From assembly GCF_030412785.1 (NCBI RefSeq), contig NZ_CP125295.1:682001-746000 (forward strand): 64,000 nt of DNA, read 5' to 3'. The DNA is from Paraburkholderia sabiae. GTDB taxonomy: Bacteria > Pseudomonadota > Gammaproteobacteria > Burkholderiales > Burkholderiaceae. Position numbers and translations under genes: made by a program. Under the pieces are notes generated by a model that had not been told where the DNA came from, made no database searches, and saw only the letters and a program-made list of their open reading frames with translations. The first letter of the stretch is position 1. Every line of letters begins with the position of its first letter. Of this stretch, positions 54,401 through 63,846 are shown piece after piece.

Positions 54401-56317
54401 CTAATCCTTCGGCGAAGCCGCCGCCCCATGACTAAGCCAGTCGAGCACGGCCGACGTATCATCATCCGCACCCTTGCGGACTTTACTCACAGTAGCGCTA
54501 ACTTCAGAAGCCGGCGCGGCACGCCGAATCGCGACCCCAACAGCCAGAATATCGATCATCAGCAGATGCAGAATCCGCGAAATCATAGAAAGCTGCGATT
54601 CGCGAATCTCGATGTGATCGGTCTCCAAAGCGACCGTCGCGCGCTTGGCCAGCGGCGTGTTACTCGACGTAATCGCGATCACCTTCGCGCCCGCCTGCAT
54701 CGCCACTTCCAGCACGCGCAGCAACTCGGGCGCACGTCCCGACTTCGACACGGCAACGATCACGTCGCCCTTGCCGAGCAGCGCTGCCGACGCCGCCTGC
54801 ATGTACAGATCGCCATAAGCAATCGTCGGAATGCCGAAGCGGAAGAACTTGTAGTGCGCATCCTGCGCGACGATATTCGAGTTGCCGAGCCCATAAAACT
54901 CGATGCGTCGCGCGCCGTTCAGCAGATCGATCGCCGCCTCGACATGCTCGAAGTTCAGATGCTCACGCAGCTGCAAGATCGCCGACACCGTGTTGTCCAG
55001 CACCTTCGCGCCGAAGTCGGTTGCCGTATCGCCGAGATGCACCTGGCTGTGCGAGACGGGAATCGTGCCCGTCAAACCCGTCGCCAGCTTCAGCTTGAAA
55101 TCGGACAGGCCCTGGCAGCCGAGTGACCGGCAGAAGCGGATCACCGTCGGCTGGCTCACGTCGGCCTTGCGCGCGATGTCGACGATCGGGTCGTTGATGA
55201 TCGAACGCGGATGGTTCAACGCGAGATCCGCGACGCGCCGCTCGGCGGGCGTCAGCGCATCGCGCATCTGACGGATACGCTCGAACACGGCCGACGAACT
55301 TCCGCCTGCGCGATTCGACAGCTGCTCCGCGAGAATCGCCGACACGCCGAGGAACGCCGGGTACTCCGCCGTGATCACGTAAGTCGGCACGTTCTTCAGA
55401 TAAGCCTCGAAGCGGCCCTTCGCCTCGAAACGCTGACGGAACGACGAACGCGCGAACACTTCGCCCAGACGCGGCACCACGCCGCCGCCAATATAGATGC
55501 CGCCCAGCGCGCCGAGCGTCACCGCGATGTTGCCCGCGAACGTGCCGAGAATGCCGCAGAACACATCGATCGTTTCGGCCGCGAGCGGATCGCCGTCGAG
55601 TCCTTTCTTGACGATCTCCGAAACTTCGATCGTCGTGGGCACGCGCTTCTTGTCGCGTCCCGCGAGCGCCCGATAGATCACTTCGATGCCGGGCCCCGCC
55701 GCCACGCGCTCGAACGACACGTGCGACCACTTCTTGCGCGCGTACTGGAGAACCAGGTCTTCGCGCTCGTCCATCGGCGCGAACGTCGCGTGGCCGCCTT
55801 CGCTGCCGAGCGCGATCCAGCGGTCGTCGGCGGGAATCAGACCCGACACGCCCATGCCCGTGCCCGGGCCGAGCAGACCGATCACGCTGTTCTGACGACG
55901 CGAGCCGCCACCGACCTGCACGCGCTGCGCATCGGTGAGACCGGGCAGCGCCATGGCCAGCGCAGTGAAGTCGTTGACGACGAGCAGCGTATCGAAGCCG
56001 AGCGCACGGCGCGTCGCTTCGATCGAGAACGTCCAGTCGTGATTGGTCATGCTGACCTGATCGCCGTCGACGGGATTCGCAATCGCAATCGCCGCATGAT
56101 TCACGCGACCGATCTTCGTGTCCTTCAGATATTTCTTGATGACATCCGCGACGCCCGGATATTCTGCGCAGGGATACACCAGAACCTGCGTGATTTCGCC
56201 TGGACCCGTCTCAAGCGCAAAGCGCGCATTGGTGCCGCCGATGTCGGCGAGCAGCCTCGGTCCGTCGGCGTGCTGGCCCGCGCCGGGGGCAGCCTTAGTT
56301 TGCACACCAGTAGACAT
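54401..56317 (-). CDS. glk: Glucokinase fused to RpiR/HexR-type transcriptional regulator
   Basis: 638 residues in two halves. Residues about 15-335 are a bacterial glucokinase ([40 protein letters not shown]). From about 347 an RpiR helix-turn-helix domain ([35 protein letters not shown]) and a SIS sugar-phosphate-binding domain (about 470-600, with [10 protein letters not shown] and [16 protein letters not shown]) follow, as in HexR. It would phosphorylate glucose in the cytosol and repress glucose genes until a sugar phosphate (probably KDPG) binds the SIS domain. It overlaps the pgl 3' end by 23 bp. Confidence 0.95.
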   Translation of the reverse strand: MSTGVQTKAAPGAGQHADGPRLLADIGGTNARFALETGPGEITQVLVYPCAEYPGVADVIKKYLKDTKIGRVNHAAIAIANPVDGDQVSMTNHDWTFSIEATRRALGFDTLLVVNDFTALAMALPGLTDAQRVQVGGGSRRQNSVIGLLGPGTGMGVSGLIPADDRWIALGSEGGHATFAPMDEREDLVLQYARKKWSHVSFERVAAGPGIEVIYRALAGRDKKRVPTTIEVSEIVKKGLDGDPLAAETIDVFCGILGTFAGNIAVTLGALGGIYIGGGVVPRLGEVFARSSFRQRFEAKGRFEAYLKNVPTYVITAEYPAFLGVSAILAEQLSNRAGGSSSAVFERIRQMRDALTPAERRVADLALNHPRSIINDPIVDIARKADVSQPTVIRFCRSLGCQGLSDFKLKLATGLTGTIPVSHSQVHLGDTATDFGAKVLDNTVSAILQLREHLNFEHVEAAIDLLNGARRIEFYGLGNSNIVAQDAHYKFFRFGIPTIAYGDLYMQAASAALLGKGDVIVAVSKSGRAPELLRVLEVAMQAGAKVIAITSSNTPLAKRATVALETDHIEIRESQLSMISRILHLLMIDILAVGVAIRRAAPASEVSATVSKVRKGADDDTSAVLDWLSHGAAASPKD

Positions 56318-57002
56318 CGAGTCTCACTCCCTTGTCGTTCGCCAACGTCGAGATGGCATTTTTTTGTGGGGCGGCTGCGGCGGCATTGAGCACGTCGAGC
56401 TTTTTCTGACCGGCGATCAGCAGAAACAACCGGTCGATCTTCTTCAAGGCAGACATGGACCAGCTCACGCGCGCATGCGGCGCAGCGCCGGGATGCACGG
56501 CGACGAACGGTTCGGCCGTCGAGATGGCGTGCTCCCATTCGGGCGCGTCCGCGAAAATCGACGCCGTGTGGCCGTCTTCGCCCATGCCGAGCACGGCGAC
56601 GTCGGGCAGATGACGCGTGCCGCTCGCGACTTCGCCGTTCAAGGCGGCGACGTAGGCGTCGAGCAAGTGCGTCGTATCGACGAGCGGAAGGAAGGCGGCG
56701 TCACGCGCGGCATTCTGCAACAGCGTCTCGTGTGCGAGGCGGGCGTTGCTGGCGTCGTCAGTTTCGGGCACCCAGCGGTCGTCGACGAGCGTCACGGCAA
56801 CGCGCTTCCAGTCGAACGGTTGCGTGGATAGCGTCTGCAGAAACGGACGCGGACTCGTGCCGCCGGACACGGCAAGGGTCGTCGGGCGAGCGCGGGTCGC
56901 GCGCGCACCGGCGGCGAGCGACGCATGTAACGCGTCGCCGACCGCCTTCGCCAGCGCGTCGGATTGGGCGCGCGGGTCGTCGAAAGCGTGAAGCTCGATC
57001 AC
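56295..57002 (-). CDS. pgl: 6-phosphogluconolactonase
   Basis: 235 residues. It hydrolyses 6-phosphogluconolactone from Zwf. Seen are [33 protein letters not shown] and [16 protein letters not shown], the three family segments. Translation begins at GTG (57000-57002) with GGAGGAGAA just upstream; a longer open frame with an ATG at 57122 has no homology. It is between zwf and glk-hexR in the same unit. Confidence 0.93.
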   Translation of the reverse strand: MIELHAFDDPRAQSDALAKAVGDALHASLAAGARATRARPTTLAVSGGTSPRPFLQTLSTQPFDWKRVAVTLVDDRWVPETDDASNARLAHETLLQNAARDAAFLPLVDTTHLLDAYVAALNGEVASGTRHLPDVAVLGMGEDGHTASIFADAPEWEHAISTAEPFVAVHPGAAPHARVSWSMSALKKIDRLFLLIAGQKKLDVLNAAAAAPQKNAISTLANDKGVRLDVYWCAN

Positions 57003-57149
57003 TTCTCCTCCATGCTGCTTTCTTTGTTTGATCTGAGGTGCTGCGGGATCATGCTGTGCTGCACACGGCGCGCTGCGCGACCGATGCGATAAACGGAAAA
57101 GACATCGATCATCGCAGGTCAAAACAAAACGCGCCGTACTACTTCAAAT

Positions 57150-58607
57150 TCAGTTCTCTTCTTCGAGCCAGCAGGTATCGTGCTGCGCGAGCATCGCGCT
57201 TGCCGCTGCCGGACCCCACGTACCTGCCGCGTACGGCTTCGGTTTGCCCGACGCGGCCCATTCGTTGAGAATCGGCTCGACCCACTTCCATGCCGCTTCC
57301 TGTTCGTCGCGACGCACGAAGAGCGCAAGGCGTCCGTTGATCACGTCGAGCAGCAGGCGTTGATACGCCTCCATCTGGCCTTCCTTGAAGAACTGGTCGA
57401 AGGCGAGGTCGAGGTGGACGCTCGACAGGTTCATCCCTTCGCCCGGCTTCTTCGCGAGGCAATACAGACGAATGGTTTCGTTCGGCTGCAGACGGATCAC
57501 GAGCCGGTTCGCGCCCGCGCGCAACGCCGACGCGCCCAGCGCCGAATGCGGCACTGCGCGGAAGTTCACGACGATTTCCGCGACGCGATCGGCGAGCCGC
57601 TTGCCCGTACGCAGGAAGAACGGCACGCCCGCCCAGCGCCAGTTTTCGATCTCGACCTTCAACGCGACAAACGTTTCCGTTGCGCTGTCCGTTTTCACGC
57701 CGGGTTCGGTTGCATACGCGGGCACCGACGTGCCGCGAATGACGCCCGCGTGATACTGGCCGCGCACGGCGACCTTGCTGATGTCGCGCGGATCGATCGG
57801 CTTCAGCGCGCGCAGCACGCGCAGCTTTTCATCGCGGACGGAATCCGAATCCATCGAGTGCGGCGGTTCCATCGCGACGATCGAAAGCAGCTGCAGCAAA
57901 TGGTTCTGCACCATGTCGCGCAGCGCGCCCGTATTGTCGTAGAAGTCGCCGCGGGCTTCGACGCCGAGTTCTTCCGCAATCGTGATCTGGATGCTCTCGA
58001 CCCACTCGCGGCGCCACAGCGGCTCGAAGAGGGCATTGCCGAAGCGCAGCGCCAGCAGGTTCTGCACGGGCTCTTTGCCGAGGTAGTGGTCAATACGGTA
58101 GATCTGCTCTTCCGCGAAGATTTCGCCGACGGCGTCGTTGATCGCATTCGACGAACGCAGGTCATAGCCGAGCGGCTTTTCGAGCACGATGCGCGCGTGC
58201 TCGTTCAGACCGACGGAAGCCAGCGCGCGGCAGATGGGGACGAACAGCGACGGGCCCGTCGCCAGATAGAACACGCGCGTGCCGGGCAGATCCTGCAGGG
58301 CATCGCGAAGCTTCACGAAATCTTCCGCGTTGCCGAGATCGAGCTTCACGTATTCGATACGCGCGATAAAGCTCGTCCACGCGTTTTCATCGACGCCGCT
58401 CTTCGCGACGTGCGCCTTCACGTGCTCATTGACCCATCGCAGATATCCGTCACGGTCTTCCTCATGGCGCGCGACAGCCACGATCTTGCCGCTCGCCGCG
58501 AGCATGCCCGCACGGTGCGCTTCATACAGAGCGGGGAGGATCTTGCGCATCGACAGATCGCCAGTTCCGCCGAAGAGAACGAAGGTGAAGCTAGAGTCGG
58601 TTTGCAT
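57150..58607 (-). CDS. zwf: Glucose-6-phosphate dehydrogenase
   Basis: 485-residue enzyme that oxidises glucose-6-phosphate to 6-phosphogluconolactone. The dinucleotide fold FVLFGGTGDLSMRKILPALY opens the protein and the substrate site RIDHYLGKEPVQNLLALRF is clear. It is the first gene of zwf-pgl-glk/hexR. The ATG at 58607 has GGAGA six bases upstream. The preceding 529-bp space carries the HexR-type operator and divergent promoters. Confidence 0.96.
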   Translation of the reverse strand: MQTDSSFTFVLFGGTGDLSMRKILPALYEAHRAGMLAASGKIVAVARHEEDRDGYLRWVNEHVKAHVAKSGVDENAWTSFIARIEYVKLDLGNAEDFVKLRDALQDLPGTRVFYLATGPSLFVPICRALASVGLNEHARIVLEKPLGYDLRSSNAINDAVGEIFAEEQIYRIDHYLGKEPVQNLLALRFGNALFEPLWRREWVESIQITIAEELGVEARGDFYDNTGALRDMVQNHLLQLLSIVAMEPPHSMDSDSVRDEKLRVLRALKPIDPRDISKVAVRGQYHAGVIRGTSVPAYATEPGVKTDSATETFVALKVEIENWRWAGVPFFLRTGKRLADRVAEIVVNFRAVPHSALGASALRAGANRLVIRLQPNETIRLYCLAKKPGEGMNLSSVHLDLAFDQFFKEGQMEAYQRLLLDVINGRLALFVRRDEQEAAWKWVEPILNEWAASGKPKPYAAGTWGPAAASAMLAQHDTCWLEEEN

Positions 58608-58665
58608 GTGTCTCCGGGGATATCCGATGGGGCTGTAAGGCGCCCGTAGTCCGATAAAATTTTTT

Positions 58666-58694
58666 TTGACACTGAATTGTAGTTTAACTACAAT
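58666..58694 (+). promoter_or_regulatory. Forward sigma-70 promoter for the glucose ABC transporter
   Basis: TTGACA (58666-58671) and TACAAT (58689-58694) with a 17-bp spacer. Transcription would start near 58701. The HexR-type palindrome covers the spacer and -10. Confidence 0.75.
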
Positions 58695-58703
58695 CCAAAT
58701 CAA
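58676..58703 (-). promoter_or_regulatory. Reverse sigma-70 promoter for zwf-pgl-glk/hexR
   Basis: On the minus strand TTGATT (complement of 58698-58703) and TACAAT (complement of 58676-58681) with a 16-bp spacer, giving a start near 58669. The same palindrome covers its -10 and spacer. Confidence 0.7.
58677..58693. promoter_or_regulatory. hexR: HexR-type operator
   Basis: TTGTAGTTTAACTACAA is a 17-bp palindrome (central base excepted). It agrees with the known HexR site pattern TGTARTTNNAYTACA. The regulator domain is encoded by the third gene of the minus-strand unit it would control. It overlaps both divergent -10 elements. Confidence 0.85.
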
Positions 58704-58711
58704 GAGGTAAC

Positions 58712-58774
58712 GTGAATTCGATGAAAAAAGCGTGCGGGGCTTGTGAACAAGCGCCTTTTCGCGGGTGCACGTAG
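58712..58774 (+). other. Possible short leader ORF in the transporter 5' region
   Basis: GTG at 58712 or ATG at 58721 opens a short frame of 20 or 17 codons rich in Cys (MKKACGACEQAPFRGCT). AGAGGT lies shortly upstream. It would be the first frame on the forward transcript. It may be chance; the rest of 58775-59120 holds no gene I can support. Confidence 0.25.
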
Positions 58775-59136
58775 CTTCCCTGCATGTTAACGGACAACGC
58801 GTTCCGGCATGCGCCAGAGTGCCTTTCGAGCGCGGCGCAGCATGACGGAGACAGGCGTTTTCGGCGAATGACGTGCGCGGACCACCTCGAGTCTGCAACG
58901 CGCCGCAGTCAGAAGGCGGAGCAGGCAAAAATCAAAAGAGGAGACAGTTCTTGCACTGCACATCACTCATCTCTTGAGCGTCACGCGGCCGAACCTCGGC
59001 ACGCCGGCACATCCACAACATCGTGTGCCTGTCCGACGCTCGACCGTCCAGCGTATTGCCTGTTTGACCAACCATCACACCCTGGTGACATCAGGGGCCA
59101 CTCGTTTTTAGTTCAGGTGTCTGGAGGAGATAAGCA

Positions 59137-60384
59137 ATGAAATTCCGTGCGATCATGGGCGCCCTGTGCGCCGCAGGTCTGATGTGTGGCGTCGCCACGG
59201 CACAGGCGGCCGAGTCTGTCGAAGTGCTGCACTGGTGGACGTCGGGCGGCGAGTCGAAGGCCGTCGGCGTGCTGAAGGACGACCTGCAGAAGCAGGGTTA
59301 CACGTGGAAGGACTTCGCGGTGGCAGGCGGCGCGGGCGCAGCGGCCATGACGGCACTGAAGACCCAGGTGATCTCGGGCAACGCCCCGACCGCCGCTCAG
59401 ATCAAGGGTCCGCTGATTCAGGACTGGGCATCGCAAGGCGTGCTGGTGAACATCGATTCCGTCGCCGGCGACTGGAAGAAGAACCTGCCGCCCGAAATCG
59501 ACAAGATCATGCACGCGGACGGCCACTACGTCGCAGCGCCGTTCTCGGTGCACCGCGTCAACTGGCTGTACATCAACAAGGCAGCGCTCGACAAGGCAGG
59601 CGGCAAGGTGCCGACGACGTGGCCTGAGTTCTTCGCTGTCGCCGACAAGATGAAGGCAGCCGGCATCCAGCCGATCGCAATGGGCGGCCAGCCGTGGCAA
59701 GACCTGACGCTGTGGGAAGACGTCGTGCTGTCGCAAGGCGCGGACTTCTACAAGAAGGCGCTCGTCGACCTCGACCAGAAGACGCTGACGTCGGACAAGA
59801 TGCTCGGCGTGTTCGACACGGTCCGCAAGATCCAGGGTTACTTCGACAGCGGCCGTACGGGTCGCGACTGGAACCTGGCGACGGCGATGGTCATCAACGG
59901 CAAGGCCGGCATGCAGTTCATGGGTGACTGGGCGAAGGGCGAGTTCGCTAACGCGAACAAGAAGTCCGGCTCGGACTACATCTGCGCAGCTGTTCCGGGT
60001 ACGGAAAAGTCGTACACGTTCAACGTCGACTCGTTCGTGTTCTTCCAGCAGAAGGGCCAGAAGGCTGCAACGCCTGGCCAGCTGGCGCTCGCGAAGACCA
60101 TCATGAGCCCGGACTTCCAGGAACAGTTCAGCCTGTACAAGGGTTCGATTCCCGTTCGTCTCGGCGTGTCGATGGATAAATTCGACGACTGCGCGAAGAA
60201 GTCCTACGCTGATGAACAGACGGCCATCAAGTCGGGCGGCTATGTGCCGTCGCTGGCTCACGGCATGGCTCAGCCGGACGCAGCAGCAGGCGCGATTTCG
60301 GACGTCGTGACGAAGTTCATGAACTCGAATCAGGACTCGAAGAGCGCGGTTGCCGCACTCGCGAAGGCTGCGAAGACGAAGTAA
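59137..60384 (+). CDS. gtsA: Glucose-type ABC transporter substrate-binding protein
   Basis: 415 residues. A signal peptide (cleavage after TAQA) precedes a type-II periplasmic binding fold: VEVLHWWTSGGESKAV, WKDFAVAGGAGAAAMTALKTQVISG and AAQIKGPLIQDWASQG are close to GtsA of Pseudomonas, the glucose/mannose binding protein. The gene follows GGAGGAG and lies downstream of the shared HexR-type promoter. It is next to zwf, pgl and glk, which agrees with glucose as ligand, though ligand choice is inferred. Confidence 0.9.
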   Translation: MKFRAIMGALCAAGLMCGVATAQAAESVEVLHWWTSGGESKAVGVLKDDLQKQGYTWKDFAVAGGAGAAAMTALKTQVISGNAPTAAQIKGPLIQDWASQGVLVNIDSVAGDWKKNLPPEIDKIMHADGHYVAAPFSVHRVNWLYINKAALDKAGGKVPTTWPEFFAVADKMKAAGIQPIAMGGQPWQDLTLWEDVVLSQGADFYKKALVDLDQKTLTSDKMLGVFDTVRKIQGYFDSGRTGRDWNLATAMVINGKAGMQFMGDWAKGEFANANKKSGSDYICAAVPGTEKSYTFNVDSFVFFQQKGQKAATPGQLALAKTIMSPDFQEQFSLYKGSIPVRLGVSMDKFDDCAKKSYADEQTAIKSGGYVPSLAHGMAQPDAAAGAISDVVTKFMNSNQDSKSAVAALAKAAKTK

Positions 60385-60414
60385 GGCAGTCGTAGCACAG
60401 TTGTAGCAGAACGC

Positions 60415-60452
60415 CCGGCGCGCATGGTCTTTAATCAGTTCATGCGCGCCGG
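60415..60452 (+). other. Intergenic hairpin between binding-protein and permease genes
   Basis: A perfect 12-bp stem CCGGCGCGCATG/CATGCGCGCCGG with a 14-nt loop and no T run, so it is a likely RNA-stabilising or processing hairpin. It would favour more of the binding protein than the permeases from one transcript. Confidence 0.6.
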
Positions 60453-60549
60453 ACGACGATGGCGCGACGCATGATGCGATGCATCACCGCGCCTCTGCCG
60501 CTCGGCGTCTTTCATGGATGCCTGACGGTACAGTTCCAGGAGTCGAGTT

Positions 60550-61491
60550 GTGACTGCTTCTATTAGCGGAAACGCAAAAGGCACGACGCGTGCAACGCGC
60601 CCCGTGTCGCCGATGGCGGCATTGGCCGACCGCTGGATGCCGAAGCTGGTGTTGTCTCCCAGCATCGTCATCAGCCTTGTCTTTGTCTACGGTTTCATTC
60701 TCATCACCGGTTATCTGTCGCTGTCCACGTCGCGATTGATGCCGCGTTACGATTTCGCCGGTTTCGACCGGTACGCTGAACTGTTCGACAACGACGTCTG
60801 GTGGACGTCGGCGGCGAACCTTGGCTGGTTCGGCATTCCGTTCATCGCGATCTGTATCGGTCTGGGTCTGTTCCTCGCGATCCTGCTCGATCAGAAGATT
60901 CGCAACGAAGGCGCTTTGCGCGCGGTGTTCCTGTATCCGATGGCGCTGTCGTTCATCGTGACGGGCACGGCGTGGCAGTGGATTCTGAATCCGGATCTCG
61001 GCTTTCAGAAAGTGCTGAACGACTGGGGCTGGACGAGCTTTTCGTTCGGCTGGCTGGGCGACCCCGACAAGGCGATTTTCTGCGTCGTGATCGCGGCCGT
61101 GTGGCAATCGACGGGCTTCGTGATGGCGCTGTTTCTTGCCGGCTTGCGCGGCGTCGACAGCGAAATCTTCAAGGCCGCGCAAGTGGACGGCGCGACGCTG
61201 CCCACCATTTATCGCAAGATCGTGATTCCGAGCATGCGCCCCGTGTTCTTCTCGGTGCTGCTGATTCTCTGCCACATCACGATCAAGACCTTCGACCTCG
61301 TCGTCGCGTTGACGGCGGGCGGTCCGGGCACGTCGTCGTCGCTGCCCGCGATGTTCATGTACACGTTTTCGTTCAACCGTGGGCAATTGGGCGTCGGCGC
61401 TGCGTCGTCGATGATGATGCTCGCGACCGTCGTGGCCGTGCTCGTGCCGCTGATGTACCTGGAATCGAGGAGCACGCGCAATGCAGCCTAA
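60550..61491 (+). CDS. gtsB: Glucose-type ABC transporter permease 1
   Basis: 313-residue permease with about six membrane helices and the sugar-transporter EAA loop (EIFKAAQVDGATLPTIYRKIVIPSM). It starts at GTG (60550), with AGGAG upstream. It overlaps the next permease gene by 11 bp. The protein's YDFAGFDRYAELFDND and FLAGLRGVDSEI are typical of MalF/GtsB-like subunits. Confidence 0.9.
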   Translation: MTASISGNAKGTTRATRPVSPMAALADRWMPKLVLSPSIVISLVFVYGFILITGYLSLSTSRLMPRYDFAGFDRYAELFDNDVWWTSAANLGWFGIPFIAICIGLGLFLAILLDQKIRNEGALRAVFLYPMALSFIVTGTAWQWILNPDLGFQKVLNDWGWTSFSFGWLGDPDKAIFCVVIAAVWQSTGFVMALFLAGLRGVDSEIFKAAQVDGATLPTIYRKIVIPSMRPVFFSVLLILCHITIKTFDLVVALTAGGPGTSSSLPAMFMYTFSFNRGQLGVGAASSMMMLATVVAVLVPLMYLESRSTRNAA

Positions 61492-62338
61492 GATGAACTT
61501 CAGTCGCGCGGTGATTTACGCGGCGCTGATCCTGTTTGCGCTGTACTTCCTGTTCCCGCTGTACGTGATGCTGTCGACTTCGTTCAAGGACATCGACCAG
61601 CTTCGCACGGGCAACCTGCTGACGCCGCCGACACACTGGACGTTCGCGCCGTGGGTGAAGGCGTGGAGCCAGGCATGTACGGGCGTGCGCTGCGACGGCA
61701 TGGAGCCGTTCTTCATGAACTCGGTGAAGATGGTGATTCCGGCCGTGCTGATCTCGTCGATCATCGGCGCGTTCAACGGTTATGTGCTGACGCACTGGCG
61801 TTTCCGCGGCGCGGACGCGCTGTTCACGATGCTGCTGGTCGGCTGCTTCATTCCGTTCCAGGCAATTCTGCTGCCGATGGCGCGTCTGCAAGGCTTCTTC
61901 GGTCTGTCGAACACGATCGGCGGGCTGGTGCTGGTGCACGTCGTCTACGGTATCGCGTTCACGACGATGTTCTTCCGCAACTTCTACGTGAGCGTGCCGG
62001 CTGAACTCGTGAAGGCAGCGCGTATCGACGGTGCAGGGTTCTTCATGATCTTCACGAAGATCATGATGCCGATCTCGCTGCCGATTTTCATGGTCTGCCT
62101 GATCTGGCAATTCACGCAGATCTGGAATGACTTCCTGTTCGGTATCGTGTTCTCCGGCGTCGATTCGATGCCGATCACCGTGGCGCTGAACAACCTCGTG
62201 AATACGTCGACGGGCGTGAAGGAATACAACGTCGACATGGCGGGCGCGATCATCGCGGCACTGCCGACGCTGCTCGTCTACGTGATCGCCGGCCGCTACT
62301 TCGTGCGCGGTCTGACGGCGGGTGCGGTGAAGGGCTAA
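61481..62338 (+). CDS. gtsC: Glucose-type ABC transporter permease 2
   Basis: 285-residue MalG-type permease. It has LFPLYVMLSTSFKDIDQLRTGNLL in the first periplasmic part and the EAA loop ELVKAARIDGAGFFMIFTKIMMPIS. It is translated inside the end of the previous gene (ATG at 61481), indicating coupling. A stem-loop CCGCTGCT/AGCAGCGG at 62350-62377 follows in the 111-bp gap to the ATPase gene. Confidence 0.9.
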   Translation: MQPKMNFSRAVIYAALILFALYFLFPLYVMLSTSFKDIDQLRTGNLLTPPTHWTFAPWVKAWSQACTGVRCDGMEPFFMNSVKMVIPAVLISSIIGAFNGYVLTHWRFRGADALFTMLLVGCFIPFQAILLPMARLQGFFGLSNTIGGLVLVHVVYGIAFTTMFFRNFYVSVPAELVKAARIDGAGFFMIFTKIMMPISLPIFMVCLIWQFTQIWNDFLFGIVFSGVDSMPITVALNNLVNTSTGVKEYNVDMAGAIIAALPTLLVYVIAGRYFVRGLTAGAVKG

Positions 62339-62449
62339 TTTTTACGCGGCCGCTGCTTGCGTTGAGGCGAGCAGCGGTGCTCAACGGTATTCGGCTCGCG
62401 TCGCCAGCTAGCGACGCATCAGCAGTACAGAGACTAGAGGATTCACAGC

Positions 62450-63565
62450 ATGGCAAGCCTTTCCATCCGTGACGTGTACAAGACCTACCCGAACGGGGTG
62501 CCTGTCCTGAAGGGTGTCAACATCGACATCGAAGACGGTCAGTTCCTGATTCTCGTCGGCGGCTCGGGCTGCGGTAAGTCGACGCTGCTCAACATGATCG
62601 CCGGTCTCGAGACCGTGACGAAGGGCGAGATTCAGATCGGCGGCAAGACGGTGAACAACCTGTCGCCGAAAGATCGCGATATCGCGATGGTGTTTCAGTC
62701 GTACGCGCTGTATCCGTCGATGACGGTGCGCGAGAACATTTCCTTCGGTTTGAATATCCGCAAGGTCGCGAAGGGCGAGCAGGATCAGATCGTGGCTCGC
62801 GTTTCCAAGCTGCTGCAGATCGAGCATCTGCTGGATCGCAAGCCGGGTCAACTGTCGGGTGGTCAGCGGCAGCGTGTGGCGATGGGTCGTGCTTTGGCGC
62901 GCGATCCGGCGATGTTCCTGTTTGACGAGCCGCTGTCGAATCTCGACGCTAAATTGCGTATCGAGATGCGCTCGGAAATCAAGCTGCTGCATCAGCGCTT
63001 GGGTACGACGATCGTTTATGTGACGCACGATCAGATCGAAGCGATGACGCTGGGCGATCGGATTGCTGTGATGAAGGACGGTATCGTTCAGCAGTTCGGT
63101 GCGCCGCAAGAGATTTATGATTCGCCTTCGAATCTTTTCGTTGCCGGGTTTATTGGCGCGCCGCCGATGAACTTCATTCAAGGTAAGGTTGTTGAGCAAG
63201 GCTCGGGTATCGGGCTTGAGCTTGATACGGGTGTGAAGCGTTCGGTGCTGAATCTGCCGTTTAATGGCGCGGTGAAGGGCCATGTCGGCAAGGAAGTGAT
63301 TCTTGGCCTGCGCCCCGAGCGGATTACCGATACGCGGAATGCGCATAACGTCGAAGACGGTAAGCTGCAGCCGATCGAAGTTAAGGTCGATGTGATTGAG
63401 CCTACTGGTCCGGATACTCTGGTGTTTGCGCAGGTGAATGGCAAGCGGGTCGTGAGTCGTGTGCACCCGGGGGCTAATCCGCAACCCGAGCAGAATATGT
63501 CGCTGATGTTCGACGTTTCTAAGGCCGTTCTGTTTGATCCGCAGACGGAAGAGCGGATTGCTTAA
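62450..63565 (+). CDS. gtsD: Glucose-type ABC transporter ATPase (MalK/UgpC-like)
   Basis: 371 residues. Walker A GGSGCGKST, signature QLSGGQRQRVAMGRAL, Walker B MFLFDEPLSNLDA and switch VTHDQIEAMT are intact. The C-terminal OB-type regulatory domain follows (about 240-371), with GLRPERITD. It would energise GtsABC. It ends with a terminator 32 bp downstream. Confidence 0.93.
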   Translation: MASLSIRDVYKTYPNGVPVLKGVNIDIEDGQFLILVGGSGCGKSTLLNMIAGLETVTKGEIQIGGKTVNNLSPKDRDIAMVFQSYALYPSMTVRENISFGLNIRKVAKGEQDQIVARVSKLLQIEHLLDRKPGQLSGGQRQRVAMGRALARDPAMFLFDEPLSNLDAKLRIEMRSEIKLLHQRLGTTIVYVTHDQIEAMTLGDRIAVMKDGIVQQFGAPQEIYDSPSNLFVAGFIGAPPMNFIQGKVVEQGSGIGLELDTGVKRSVLNLPFNGAVKGHVGKEVILGLRPERITDTRNAHNVEDGKLQPIEVKVDVIEPTGPDTLVFAQVNGKRVVSRVHPGANPQPEQNMSLMFDVSKAVLFDPQTEERIA

Positions 63566-63596
63566 GGGTTAGTTGCTGTTGTTGAGTTGGTTTTGA

Positions 63597-63640
63597 GAAG
63601 GCCCCGAGCGGATGAGATTCGTTCGGGGCCTTCTGGTTTT
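63597..63640 (+). terminator. Terminator after the glucose transporter operon
   Basis: Hairpin GAAGGCCCCGA/TCGGGGCCTTC followed by TGGTTTTTG. Confidence 0.85.
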
Positions 63641-63720
63641 TGCGCTTCGGGTTTCGCTTGTGCGGGTGAAAGGGTGGTGAATAGGCGGTCATATACTTTG
63701 GATTGCTACCTAAACCTCAA

Positions 63721-63846
63721 ATGCTTACGTTGCTGGAGCGACTTGCGAGCGACGGCGCACATGATGCACGCCTTGACGTTGAGTTGCTTGAGGGCATGTT
63801 GTCCGGACAAATTGCAAAGCGGTTTGTTAAATCGAAACGGGCCTGA
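63721..63846 (+). CDS. Doubtful short ORF near the right edge
   Basis: 41 codons (MLTLLERLASDGAHD...) without a Shine-Dalgarno. A different frame is open from about 63843 to the window end (...LTTDKAREVLTAVADYQARV...). The two together could be one frameshifted gene, or the second could be a gene running out of the window. I recognise no family. 63641-64000 otherwise shows no clear gene. Confidence 0.25.
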   Translation: MLTLLERLASDGAHDARLDVELLEGMLSGQIAKRFVKSKRA

